Numbered from the stretch's first letter, positions 1 through 6,282 are shown. The stretch is DNA of 11,180 bases from Clostridia bacterium (GCA_900753285.1 CAADYN010000154.1:1-11180), one strand, 5' to 3'. A program made the numbers and translations. The notes: a model not told the origin generated them from the sequence alone.

Positions 1-1023
1 CGAGCCGTTGATGTAGCTTACTCCGCCTACCTCGCGAACGAACTCAAGCCTGTGCTCCACTCCGCCGAAGGTTGACGCGATTTCCCGTATCTTCTCGGGC
101 GTGGTTCTGCCCCATGTCACGGCGACTGCTGTCATGTAGTTTGCGGTGTTGTGCAGTCCGGGGAGCTTTATCGCTTTGCGGGGCATAATCTCCACCTTTC
201 CGCATTCGGGGAAGCAGGCGTAGATTATATCGTTCTCAAGCCATACCTTGCTGTCGATATCTCTGAGCGCTGTGTCGGGGATGGGCGAGAGGGAGAAGAA
301 GGTGACGGGAGTTTTGGTTTTCTGCATCTCCTCCGCTATATTCCGCGTGACTTCGTTGTCGTAGTTTAAAACCGCTCTTGACGCGTGACGGAGGACGTGC
401 TTTTTCGCTTCAATATATTCGTCCATGGAAGTGTGCCAGTTGAGGTGGTTCGGCGTTACGTTAGTTATGGCGGCGACTTCAACGGGTGCGTCTATTGTCA
501 TAAGCTGGAAGGACGAAAGCTCCACTGCCGCGCTGTCTTCGGGGTGAATGGCGGAGTATCTGTCGAGCAGGGGCTTTCCTATGTTGCCGCCGAGGAAGGT
601 TTCGTGCTCGTTCCCGCTTTTCAGCATGAGATATGTGAGCGTAGTCGTGGTGGATTTTCCGTCGCTTCCGGTGATTGCGTAAATGCGGCAGGGTTCGAGC
701 GAGAGGAAAAACTCCATCTCGGAGGTGAGCAATGTTCCGCGGCTTACGGCTTCGCAGAGCTCCGGTATGTCGGGGCGTATTCCGGGCGAGCGAAAGACAA
801 CGTCCTCGTCTATCCCGTCAAGATAGCTCTCCCCGAGTATCAGCTTTGCTCCAAGCCCCTCGAGAGTATCGGCGCATTCACCAAGTTCGGCACGGCTTTT
901 TTTGTCCCTCACCGTAACAAGGGAGCATATTTTCGTAAGCTGTCCCGCGAGCGGAAGATTTGATACCCCCGCGCCTATGAGAGACACGCTTTTTCCCATG
1001 AAATATTCTTCAAATTTGTTCAT
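1..1023 (-). CDS. murD: UDP-N-acetylmuramoyl-L-alanine--D-glutamate ligase (MurD), 3' end cut by window
   Basis: MurD is the cytoplasmic ligase that adds D-glutamate to UDP-MurNAc-L-Ala, using ATP, in peptidoglycan precursor synthesis. The visible part is 341 residues; the family is usually about 450, so roughly 110 residues of the C-terminal domain lie beyond position 1. Visible in order are an N-terminal Rossmann-like glycine motif (LIGAGVSN, residues 15-22), the ATP-binding P-loop TGSDGKSTT (118-126), SSFQL (170-174), NHLNWH (192-197), LPGLHNTAN (288-296) and GGVEHRLEFV (320-329). The order and wording of these motifs are those of MurD rather than MurC, E or F. The chosen ATG (1021-1023) has GGAG upstream at about 9 nt; a second in-frame Met at residue 9 is possible. 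The P-loop has SDG rather than the common TNG, and the frame ends in YINGS where many MurD proteins have NDSKATN. I recall both as typical of a clostridial MurD clade. It is transcribed away from mazF, alone, from the promoter at 1080-1108. Confidence 0.92.
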   Translation of the reverse strand, partial: MNKFEEYFMGKSVSLIGAGVSNLPLAGQLTKICSLVTVRDKKSRAELGECADTLEGLGAKLILGESYLDGIDEDVVFRSPGIRPDIPELCEAVSRGTLLTSEMEFFLSLEPCRIYAITGSDGKSTTTTLTYLMLKSGNEHETFLGGNIGKPLLDRYSAIHPEDSAAVELSSFQLMTIDAPVEVAAITNVTPNHLNWHTSMDEYIEAKKHVLRHASRAVLNYDNEVTRNIAEEMQKTKTPVTFFSLSPIPDTALRDIDSKVWLENDIIYACFPECGKVEIMPRKAIKLPGLHNTANYMTAVAVTWGRTTPEKIREIASTFGGVEHRLEFVREVGGVSYINGS

Positions 1024-1079
1024 TGTGTTTTTCTCCGCTAAAGGATGCACGGCAAATAATGAGGAAGCCGCTTTTGACT

Positions 1080-1108
1080 ATTATAGCTTATTTTCCCGCC
1101 TTTTACAA
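1080..1108 (-). promoter_or_regulatory. Sigma-A-type promoter of murD
   Basis: Read on the minus strand, TTGTAA (1108-1103) is followed after exactly 17 nt by a perfect TATAAT (1085-1080). Transcription would start near 1073 and give a leader of about 50 nt before the murD ATG at 1023. The rest of the murD-mazF gap (1024-1296) shows no equally good promoter for mazF on the plus strand; a TATACT at 1197-1202 lacks a convincing -35 box. Confidence 0.6.
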
Positions 1109-1205
1109 TATACAGAAATAATAAAAAACTGACTGCGATGTGATTGTTGCGGAAATGCTTCAGCAGGTATGTGGTATCGCGCACGGCAGTCGGGCATATA
1201 CTGGG

Positions 1206-1253
1206 AAAGGAGGAAATACTTTCGGCGTGATTAATTCCGGCGGTGTGCGGTAA
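1206..1253 (+). other. Orphan Shine-Dalgarno site with an 8-codon frame upstream of mazF
   Basis: AAAGGAGG at 1206-1213 is a near-perfect ribosome binding site, but no gene follows it at a normal distance. The only start codon nearby is a GTG at 1227, 13 nt away, which opens an 8-codon frame (reading VINSGGVR) ending at a TAA at 1251-1253. The site is 29 nt from the GTG at 1243 that would extend mazF, which is too far to serve it. It could be the remnant of a lost antitoxin gene, a leader-peptide element, or chance. Confidence 0.25.
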
Positions 1254-1296
1254 TAATAAAAATGAAAACACAGGAACGAGAAAGGATGAAAACAAA

Positions 1297-1647
1297 ATGA
1301 TACGGCGCGGCGACATATATTATGCGGATCTCAGTCCCGTTGTGGGAAGCGAGCAGGGCGGCAAAAGACCGGTGCTGATTGTGCAGAACGACACGGGAAA
1401 CCTGCATTCTCCGACGGTGATAGCGGCTGCGATAACGAGCAGAATGGGCAAAAACCGCCTTCCCACACATATTGATATAAACGCGGAGAGGGTCGAGGGT
1501 TTGTCAAAGGATTCCGTCGTTCTGCTCGAGCAGGTGAGGACGATTGACAAACAGCGGCTCGGCGACAAAATGGGACACCTCGACGACGAGACCATGACGC
1601 ACGTGAACACCGCGCTCAGCGTCAGCTTTGGCTTAGGAAGCCTCTGA
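1297..1647 (+). CDS. mazF: MazF/PemK-family mRNA interferase toxin
   Basis: A 116-residue protein, the usual length of the Gram-positive MazF (EndoA/PemK) family of sequence-specific endoribonucleases that cut free mRNA in the cytoplasm. Family signatures are visible: the N-terminal RRGDIYYADLSPVVGSEQGGKRPVLIVQND, where the conserved Arg and Gly-Asp of the active-site loop fall in RRGDI (residues 3-7), then SPTVIAAAIT and the C-terminal VVLLEQVRTIDKQRL stretch containing the conserved Glu-Gln-Arg segment. I start at the ATG at 1297 because this matches the family's normal N-terminus and has AAAGGA at 1281-1286 upstream; a GTG at 1243 would add 18 hydrophilic residues without a ribosome site. 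In many Firmicutes an antitoxin (MazE/EndoAI) gene lies directly upstream; none is recognisable here, so it is either a solitary toxin or its partner lies elsewhere. Downstream is an inverted repeat, not a clear terminator. Confidence 0.9.
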   Translation: MIRRGDIYYADLSPVVGSEQGGKRPVLIVQNDTGNLHSPTVIAAAITSRMGKNRLPTHIDINAERVEGLSKDSVVLLEQVRTIDKQRLGDKMGHLDDETMTHVNTALSVSFGLGSL

Positions 1648-1656
1648 TTTAAGGTT

Positions 1657-1703
1657 ATTTTTGCGACAAAAGCCCCTATATTTCAGCCTTTTATCGCAAA
1701 AAT
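1657..1703. repeat. Imperfect 16-bp inverted repeat downstream of mazF
   Basis: The arms 1657-1672 (ATTTTTGCGACAAAAG) and 1688-1703 (CTTTTATCGCAAAAAT) are complementary except at one position, with 15 nt between them. In RNA from either strand this would fold into a hairpin of 15 pairs with one mismatch. It lies 9 nt after the mazF stop codon. The base of the stem is A/T and no separate T-run follows the right arm, so it is not a standard intrinsic terminator. It may mark the end of the mazF transcript or stabilise its 3' end. Confidence 0.5.
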
Positions 1704-1780
1704 CCGATTAATTCAGAGTATCCTCGGTAGTGCTGAATAACATATCTTGACTTTTCCCGCGACTATTGCTTCTCCCCTTC

Positions 1781-1809
1781 TTGATTTGACGGAACGACGG
1801 TGGTATAAT
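1781..1809 (+). promoter_or_regulatory. Sigma-A-type promoter of the TSUP permease gene
   Basis: TTGATT (1781-1786) is followed after exactly 17 nt by a perfect TATAAT (1804-1809). The start of transcription would be near 1816, about 32 nt before the ATG at 1848. The -10 box lies inside the palindrome GGTATAATACC (1802-1812). Confidence 0.65.
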
Positions 1810-1849
1810 ACCGAAAAACTTATTGAATACATAAGGAAATCGGTATTAT
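1802..1849. promoter_or_regulatory. Operator-like inverted repeat over the TSUP -10 box and start codon
   Basis: ATAATACCGA (1805-1814) and TCGGTATTAT (1840-1849) are perfect reverse complements 25 nt apart. The left arm is also part of a compact palindrome, GGTAT-A-ATACC (1802-1812), that covers the -10 box. The unit GGTATWAT thus appears at 1802 and again at 1842. Most of the left arm lies upstream of the predicted transcription start, so a DNA-binding dimer is a better guess than an RNA hairpin. The ribosome site AAGGA (1833-1837) lies between the arms. The regulator is unknown. Confidence 0.35.
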
Positions 1850-2597
1850 GAAACTGTTTCTCATATGCTTTATCGCGGGAATGGCGGCACAGCTTGTTGA
1901 CGGAACGCTCGGCATGGCTTACGGAGTCACGTCGGGTACACTTCTCCGTGCGATGGGCATTCCCTCTGCCGTGTCGTCGTTCTGCGTTCACATAGCGGAG
2001 ATATTCACAACTCTTGCCTCGGGCGTGTCCCACTTCAAAATGAAAAACATCGACAAAGGGCTTGTTCTGCGGCTGATAATTCCCGGAGTAGTCGGCGGCG
2101 TCGTTGGCGCGTATATCCTGACCTCCTTTGACGAGCGCGTGATATCCCCCATAGTTTCCGCTTATCTCATCGTCATGGGAATTGTTATATTCGTAAAAGC
2201 AGTGGGAAAAAGCGAGAAGAAGGCGAGGGTATACGGCAAAGAGGTTTATCCTATCGCACTTGTCGGCGGACTCAGCGATTCGATAGGCGGCGGAGGATGG
2301 GGACCGGTCGTGACGTCAACCCTTGTAGCCTCGGACTGCGACGTGAGAAAAACCATAGGCTCGGTGAACACAGCGGAATTTTTCGTTACCGCCGCGGAGT
2401 CCGTTATGTTTGTGATGACGCTCGGCTCGGTCGGGGAATATCTTCCGGCTGTCCTCGGACTTCTCGTGGGCGGTGTGATTATCTCTCCAGTCGCTGCGTA
2501 TCTGTGCAAAAAGCTGCCGCTGAAACCTTTCATGGCGTTTATCGGAGTCGTCATAGTCCTCATAAACACGTACAAGCTCGTCTCCGCGCTGATTTGA
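1848..2597 (+). CDS. TauE/SafE (TSUP) family membrane permease
   Basis: A 249-residue, very hydrophobic protein of the TSUP (TauE/SafE, formerly DUF81) family. Members have been linked to movement of sulfite, sulfonates, sulfoacetate or other small organic anions across the cytoplasmic membrane; the substrate here cannot be told from sequence. The two-repeat design is visible. The N-terminal half has the family pattern GMAAQLVDGTLGMAYGV (residues 11-27). The second half repeats it as GGLSDSIGGGGWGPVVTSTL (140-159), with the conserved GGGGWGP loop. I see about seven to eight membrane segments (near 1-20, 42-60, 73-92, 98-118, 134-160, 176-195, 198-220, 227-247), joined by a short charged loop (121-132). 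The ATG at 1848 has AAGGA 10 nt upstream. The gene stands alone, with its own promoter and palindrome, and converges on the EamA gene across a shared terminator. Confidence 0.88.
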   Translation: MKLFLICFIAGMAAQLVDGTLGMAYGVTSGTLLRAMGIPSAVSSFCVHIAEIFTTLASGVSHFKMKNIDKGLVLRLIIPGVVGGVVGAYILTSFDERVISPIVSAYLIVMGIVIFVKAVGKSEKKARVYGKEVYPIALVGGLSDSIGGGGWGPVVTSTLVASDCDVRKTIGSVNTAEFFVTAAESVMFVMTLGSVGEYLPAVLGLLVGGVIISPVAAYLCKKLPLKPFMAFIGVVIVLINTYKLVSALI

Positions 2598-2606
2598 CAA
2601 AAGAAA

Positions 2607-2653
2607 AAGTCTGTCGTTTTCACATAACCGTGATTTCGGCAGACTTATTTTTG
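2607..2653. terminator. Bidirectional intrinsic terminator between convergent permease genes
   Basis: AAGTCTGTCG (2607-2616) pairs with CGGCAGACTT (2637-2646), giving a 10-bp stem with one G-U pair. An inner TCAC/GTGA pairing (2620-2623 with 2630-2633) closes a 6-nt loop. An A-rich run lies on the left (2601-2608) and ATTTTTG on the right, so each strand reads a stem followed by a T-run. It sits in the 56-nt gap between the two stop codons and would end both transcripts. Confidence 0.75.
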
Positions 2654-3562
2654 TTATACGGCTTTGGATTTCTTTCCGCGTCTGAATTTGTCGAAGTTTA
2701 TCTGAGTGAGCAGTATTCCGATGAAGATGAGCGCGCAGCCGATGTAGCCCTGCGTTGTCATTCTTTCGTGGAGGATGAGCGCGCCGCCTATCGCCGAGAA
2801 CATTGACTCGGTTGAGAGAATGACGGAAGCGGAGGTGGGGTCGCTGTACTTTTGTCCGAGAATCTGGCAGGTGTACGCAACTCCGACAGAGCCGATTCCG
2901 CAGTAGAGAACGGGAATGATAGCGGCTTGGAGAGGGGCAAGAGCAAAATCCTCGAATATGAGAGTTCCTATGCAGTTGAGGACGGCGCTGGTTGCAAACT
3001 GAACGAAGGCAAAGCGGAGAGAATACATTCTCTGACCGAAGTGGTCTATGATAAGGATGTGGATGGCGAACAGCACTGCGCAGAGGATGAGAAGAAGATC
3101 GCCCTTAGTCAGAGTAAGCGCGGAGCCGCCGAGACAGAGCAGGAACAAGCCGACAATGCCGAAGCCTGCGCCTACCCAGATTTGCAGTCCCGTCTTTTTA
3201 CCGAGGAATATGCCGATTATGGGAACGAAAATCATGTACAGTCCCGTGATGAACCCGCCCTTTCCGGCAGAGTCGGTGAGCATGATTCCGACCTGCTGAA
3301 CGTACGACGCGGCGAAGAGAGCGACACCCGCCATAAGTCCGGCTATGAGCGAGGTTTTCATCATCTCTTTGTCGTGCGCGCCTCTCTCGAAGATGAATAT
3401 GAGCGGTATTACGGAAAGAGAGCCGAGAAAATATCTCGAAAAGTTAAAGTAAAACGGAGTCATGCTGTCCGCGCCTACGACCTGACCGACGCACGCAAAG
3501 CCCCATACGACAGCTGTCACGATAAGAAAAACAAGACCTTTTTTGGAATTACTATTTTCCAT
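2654..3562 (-). CDS. EamA/DMT-superfamily drug/metabolite transporter
   Basis: A 302-residue inner-membrane protein of the EamA (10-TMS drug/metabolite) family, which exports or imports amino acids, nucleotides or other small molecules; the substrate is not predictable here. The two EamA repeats are evident. Repeat one opens with VVWGFACVGQ (residues 18-27) and continues through AGKGGFITGLYMIFVPI (99-115). Repeat two ends in the hallmark DPTSASVILSTESMFSAIGG (241-260), then ILHERMT (263-269). The C-terminus is basic (KFRRGKKSK) and so probably cytoplasmic. I place the start at the ATG at 3560-3562 because AGAGG lies 6 nt before it. A TTG at 3592 would add ten residues but has no ribosome site and would include that AGAGG in the coding region. 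The gene has its own consensus promoter and a leader of about 100 nt with a hairpin, and no partner gene. Confidence 0.92.
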   Translation of the reverse strand: MENSNSKKGLVFLIVTAVVWGFACVGQVVGADSMTPFYFNFSRYFLGSLSVIPLIFIFERGAHDKEMMKTSLIAGLMAGVALFAASYVQQVGIMLTDSAGKGGFITGLYMIFVPIIGIFLGKKTGLQIWVGAGFGIVGLFLLCLGGSALTLTKGDLLLILCAVLFAIHILIIDHFGQRMYSLRFAFVQFATSAVLNCIGTLIFEDFALAPLQAAIIPVLYCGIGSVGVAYTCQILGQKYSDPTSASVILSTESMFSAIGGALILHERMTTQGYIGCALIFIGILLTQINFDKFRRGKKSKAV

Positions 3563-3592
3563 AAAATACCTCTGATTGGGATTTGGCAACAA

Positions 3593-3630
3593 AAGCTATG
3601 CAGGCAGTAAAAATATGCTCAGCATAGCTT
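3593..3630 (-). promoter_or_regulatory. Hairpin(s) in the EamA gene leader, attenuator-like
   Basis: Within the predicted untranslated leader, AAGCTATGC (3630-3622 on the minus strand) pairs perfectly with GCATAGCTT (3601-3593), 9 bp around a 20-nt loop. The first arm can instead form a local TATGC/GCATA stem (3626-3622 with 3618-3614) directly followed by TTTTT (3613-3609). The two folds use the same bases and exclude each other, as in attenuators. No known riboswitch consensus was recognised. The local stem is only 5 bp, so it would be a weak terminator. Confidence 0.35.
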
Positions 3631-3672
3631 CTTTTGATTCTGATGAAAATAATAAGGAATTAATGTATATAC

Positions 3673-3701
3673 AGTATATCACGTATAGTTAATTTTGTCA
3701 A
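3673..3701 (-). promoter_or_regulatory. Consensus sigma-A promoter of the EamA transporter gene
   Basis: On the minus strand, a perfect TTGACA (3701-3696) is followed after 17 nt by TATACT (3678-3673). The transcript would start near 3666, leaving about 104 nt of leader before the ATG at 3562. The 320-nt gap between the EamA and ruvC start codons holds this promoter, the leader hairpin and the ruvC promoter. I see no gene in it, and nothing firm between 3702 and 3822. Confidence 0.72.
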
Positions 3702-3822
3702 GTGGAATGCGCGGCGCAGAGCTATAAAAGATTGCTTTGTCGAAATTCCTGTTTTTAGGACAAAATGTTGAAACGCGGCGAAAAATCAAAAGTTAACATA
3801 TCTTTATTAACAGCAAATTAAT

Positions 3823-3851
3823 TTGACATTCCTACATTAATATGATATAAT
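3823..3851 (+). promoter_or_regulatory. Fully consensus sigma-A promoter of the ruvC operon
   Basis: TTGACA (3823-3828), a 17-nt spacer and TATAAT (3846-3851) match the housekeeping promoter consensus at all twelve positions. Transcription would start near 3858, 25 nt before the ruvC ATG. An imperfect palindrome, TGATAT/ATATCA (3843-3848 and 3852-3857), overlaps the -10 box; in such AT-rich sequence it may be chance. No other clear promoter was noticed downstream, so this one probably drives the whole plus-strand gene run. Confidence 0.78.
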
Positions 3852-3882
3852 ATATCATTACAATATTATAATAGGTGATAGT

Positions 3883-4464
3883 ATGATTATCTTGGGCATA
3901 GACCCGGGAATTGCCATTGTCGGATGGGGAGTCGTGTCCTCCGATGCGAGCGGTATGCGTCAGAAGCCTGTTGATTTCGGCGCGATTACCACAAACTCTT
4001 CCATGCGCACCGAGGACAGAATTCTCGCGGTTTATACGGAGTTTTCGGCGATAATCAAGAAGTATAGTCCCGAGTGCGCCGCCATAGAAGAGCTGTTTTT
4101 CAACACGAACCAGAAAACCGGCATAATCGTCGCGGAAGCCAGAGGTGCAATAATACTTGCGCTGAGACAAAACGACGTTCCCATATTTGAGTATACCCCG
4201 CTTCAGATAAAAAATTCGGTTGCGGGATACGGCAGAGCGGACAAGCACCAGATGACAGACACCGTGACGAGATTACTCGGACTTCGCGAAAAACCGAAAC
4301 CGGACGACACCGCAGACGCTCTCGCAGCCGCAATGTGCCACGCCTTTACAGGAAGCTCGCGCCTTGCCGAATACTACAACAAGCCTACGACTATGGCGGG
4401 CAAAATCGGTCAGACGGGCAGAGGAAGCCGCTCGGACATCGCAAAAAAACTTTTGAATGAATGA
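3883..4464 (+). CDS. ruvC: Crossover junction endodeoxyribonuclease RuvC
   Basis: RuvC is the dimeric endonuclease that cuts Holliday junctions symmetrically during homologous recombination and repair, working with the RuvAB branch-migration motor. The 193-residue length is normal, with a slightly extended C-terminus compared with the ~173-residue E. coli protein. The acidic catalytic set is in place: D7 in ILGIDPG, E69 in AIEELFF, and D142 and D145 in DDTADALA. The basic AEARGAI (84-90) and the YTPLQIKNSVAGYGRADKHQM segment (104-124) are also family hallmarks. AGGTGA precedes the ATG by 4 nt. It is the first gene of the run and has the consensus promoter. ruvA and ruvB, which often follow ruvC, are not next to it here. 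The last 25 residues (KPTTMAGK onward) are Gly/Lys/Arg-rich and look like a flexible tail. Confidence 0.96.
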   Translation: MIILGIDPGIAIVGWGVVSSDASGMRQKPVDFGAITTNSSMRTEDRILAVYTEFSAIIKKYSPECAAIEELFFNTNQKTGIIVAEARGAIILALRQNDVPIFEYTPLQIKNSVAGYGRADKHQMTDTVTRLLGLREKPKPDDTADALAAAMCHAFTGSSRLAEYYNKPTTMAGKIGQTGRGSRSDIAKKLLNE

Positions 4465-4482
4465 TTGAAAAGAGAATTATAT

Positions 4483-5364
4483 ATGTGGTCAGCAGATAAA
4501 TGGAAAGAATATGAGCTTATCGACTGCGACGGCGGCGAGCGGCTTGAAAGATGGGGCAGATACATCCTCGTCAGACCCGACCCGCAGGTTATCTGGAGCG
4601 GCGAGAGAAAAAATCCGCTGTGGAGAAAGCCTGACGGAGTGTACAAAAGAGTAGGCGGCGGAGGATCATGGACGGTTCACCGTATGCCCGAAGCGTGGTG
4701 CATAAACTACCGCGACCTCACGTTCAGACTTCGCCCGATGGGATTCAAGCACACTGGACTTTTCCCCGAGCAGGCTGTGAACTGGGACTGGCAGGACGAG
4801 GTCATCCGCGGCGCAATATCCGATGGCAGAGAGAAGCCGAAGGTGCTGAACCTTTTCGCGTACACCGGCGGAGCTACCGTAGCTTGCGCAAAGGCGGGCG
4901 CAGCTCTTGTTCACGTTGACGCGTCGAAGGGAATGACTCAGGCGGCGAAGGAAAACATGGCTCTCTCGGGACTTGAGGACGCGCCGTGCAGATATATTGT
5001 CGACGACTGCAAAAAGTTTGTCGAGCGTGAGATAAGACGCGGAAACAAGTACGACGGAATAATCATGGACCCACCCTCATACGGCAGAGGACCGGGTGGA
5101 GAGGTCTGGAAACTCGAGGAATGCGCGGCGGAGCTTATCTCGCTTACCGTAAAACTGCTCAGTGACGAGCCGCTGTTCTTCCTCATCAATTCATACACAA
5201 CCGGACTTTCCCCCGCGGTAATGCAGTACCTTCTCATGCGCACACTGCCCGAGAGACTTCGCAGTCATGTCAGCGTAGAGACGGGCGAGACCTGCATTCC
5301 CGTTACGGATTCCGGACTTCTTCTCCCGAGCGGAGCTACTGTCAGGGCAAAGTTCAGCTTCTGA
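4483..5364 (+). CDS. Class I SAM-dependent methyltransferase, RlmI-like (probable RNA methyltransferase)
   Basis: A 293-residue Rossmann-fold methyltransferase. The SAM-binding motif I is VLNLFAYTGG (residues 121-130). An acidic motif II lies in HVDASKG (144-150), a post-motif VDDCKKFV at 173-180, and the catalytic motif IV is DPPSYGRG (196-203), followed by FFLINSYTTGL (232-242). NLFAYTGG together with DPPSY is typical of the RlmI/RlmK-like group (COG1092 / Methyltransf_SAM) that modifies rRNA. This protein has no N-terminal PUA domain, so the exact target cannot be named. The N-terminal part (1-110) contains the GLFPEQ segment seen in these proteins. I start at the ATG at 4483, 18 nt after ruvC, with a modest AAGAG upstream. 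A TTG at 4465, abutting the ruvC stop, would add six residues. It is co-transcribed with ruvC. Confidence 0.87.
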   Translation: MWSADKWKEYELIDCDGGERLERWGRYILVRPDPQVIWSGERKNPLWRKPDGVYKRVGGGGSWTVHRMPEAWCINYRDLTFRLRPMGFKHTGLFPEQAVNWDWQDEVIRGAISDGREKPKVLNLFAYTGGATVACAKAGAALVHVDASKGMTQAAKENMALSGLEDAPCRYIVDDCKKFVEREIRRGNKYDGIIMDPPSYGRGPGGEVWKLEECAAELISLTVKLLSDEPLFFLINSYTTGLSPAVMQYLLMRTLPERLRSHVSVETGETCIPVTDSGLLLPSGATVRAKFSF

Positions 5365-5391
5365 CGCAAATACTTTGGTACGGAGTAAAAA

Positions 5392-6267
5392 ATGCCAACT
5401 GTAATAAAAGCCGAAAACCTAAAATTTTCATATCCGGCTGAGCAAGGAACTCAACCTAAAAACGCCCTTGACGGAATTTCGTTCGAGATAGAGGAAGGCT
5501 CGTTCACGGCAATACTCGGACACAACGGAAGCGGAAAGTCCACTCTCGCGAAGCTTCTCTGCATGATAAACCTGCCCGACAGCGGTAAGCTCACCATATT
5601 CGGGAAGGACATGACTTCGCAGGACACCACCGAGAGCGATATTCTTGAAGCAAGGCGCAACGTGGGAATGGTGTTCCAGAATCCCGACAACCAAATAGTT
5701 GCCACAATAGTAGAGGAAGACGTCGCGTTCGGATGCGAAAACCTCGGTATGCCGCCGAAGGAAATAAGAAAAAGAGTGGATGAAGCTCTCGAAGCCGTCG
5801 GAATGACAAAATACGCGCGCCGTCCGTCGTATAATTTATCGGGAGGACAGAAGCAGCGCGTCGCCATTGCCGGAGTTATCGCGATGAGAAGACGGTGCAT
5901 AATCTTCGATGAGTCCACCGCTATGCTTGACCCCATGGGAAGACGCGAGGTAATGTCGATAATCGAAAAGCTGAACAAGGAAGAGGGAATTACCGTAATC
6001 CTCATAACGCACCACATGAACGAGGCTGCCATGGCTGACAGAATAATGGTGATGAGCGGCGGCAGGCTTATCGGAGACGGAACTCCCGAGAAAATATTCG
6101 GCAGTCCCGAGAAAATGTGGGCGGCGGGGCTTGATGTTCCTCAAACGACGGAGCTGCTATATAAAATGCGTAAGAGCGGTCTTGACGTTCCCCTCGACGT
6201 GTTTGACCCGGAGAAATGCGCGGCAGTTATAACCGAAGCTATACGAAACAAAAAGTACATCCGATGA
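5392..6267 (+). CDS. ecfA1: Energy-coupling factor transporter ATPase EcfA1
   Basis: One of the two ABC ATPases of the energy-coupling factor (ECF) module. Together with EcfA2 and the membrane protein EcfT it powers several interchangeable substrate-binding (S) proteins for vitamins or metal ions. All ATPase motifs are intact in 291 residues: Walker A GHNGSGKST (43-51), Q-loop QNPDNQ (96-101), signature LSGGQKQR (149-156), Walker B CIIFDES (169-175) followed by the EcfA1-type TAMLDP, and the H-switch in THH (H207). The C-terminal GLDVPQTTELLYKMRKSGLDVP region (246-267) is the ECF-specific tail involved in dimer contact. CGGAG lies 6 nt before the ATG. The gene is 27 nt after the methyltransferase and 15 nt before ecfA2. 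No S-component gene is present in the window, as expected for a group II (shared) module. Confidence 0.95.
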   Translation: MPTVIKAENLKFSYPAEQGTQPKNALDGISFEIEEGSFTAILGHNGSGKSTLAKLLCMINLPDSGKLTIFGKDMTSQDTTESDILEARRNVGMVFQNPDNQIVATIVEEDVAFGCENLGMPPKEIRKRVDEALEAVGMTKYARRPSYNLSGGQKQRVAIAGVIAMRRRCIIFDESTAMLDPMGRREVMSIIEKLNKEEGITVILITHHMNEAAMADRIMVMSGGRLIGDGTPEKIFGSPEKMWAAGLDVPQTTELLYKMRKSGLDVPLDVFDPEKCAAVITEAIRNKKYIR

Positions 6268-6282
6268 TACGCGGAGAATAAG

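Noticed and set aside
385..963. 192-codon open frame on the plus strand opposite murD
   Set aside because: It is the reverse shadow of murD, whose minus-strand frame shows a continuous set of family motifs. The plus-strand translation resembles no protein I know.
1197..1202. TATACT as a -10 box for mazF
   Set aside because: No acceptable -35 sequence lies 16-18 nt upstream and there is no extended -10 TG, so I do not call a promoter.
1711..1738. ATTCAG ... CTGAAT inverted repeat upstream of the TSUP promoter
   Set aside because: The 6-bp arms with 16 nt between them, in AT-rich sequence, have no further support.
2852..3610. 252-codon open frame on the plus strand opposite the EamA transporter gene
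   Set aside because: It is highly charged, antisense to a clear ten-helix transporter with DMT motifs, and has no plausible start region. It is a codon-usage shadow.
3737..3766. TTTGTC ... GACAAA inverted repeat in the EamA-ruvC gap
   Set aside because: The arms are only 6 bp, the loop is long, and it lies outside both predicted transcripts. It is compatible with chance.
3843..3857. Near-palindrome TGATATAATATATCA on the ruvC -10 box
   Set aside because: Mostly a by-product of the consensus TATAAT in AT-rich surroundings. It is noted with the promoter but not claimed as an operator.
5451..6032. 193-codon open frame on the minus strand opposite ecfA1, and similar ones opposite ecfA2, ruvC and truA
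   Set aside because: All lie antisense to genes with complete catalytic motifs and have no ribosome site or family resemblance.
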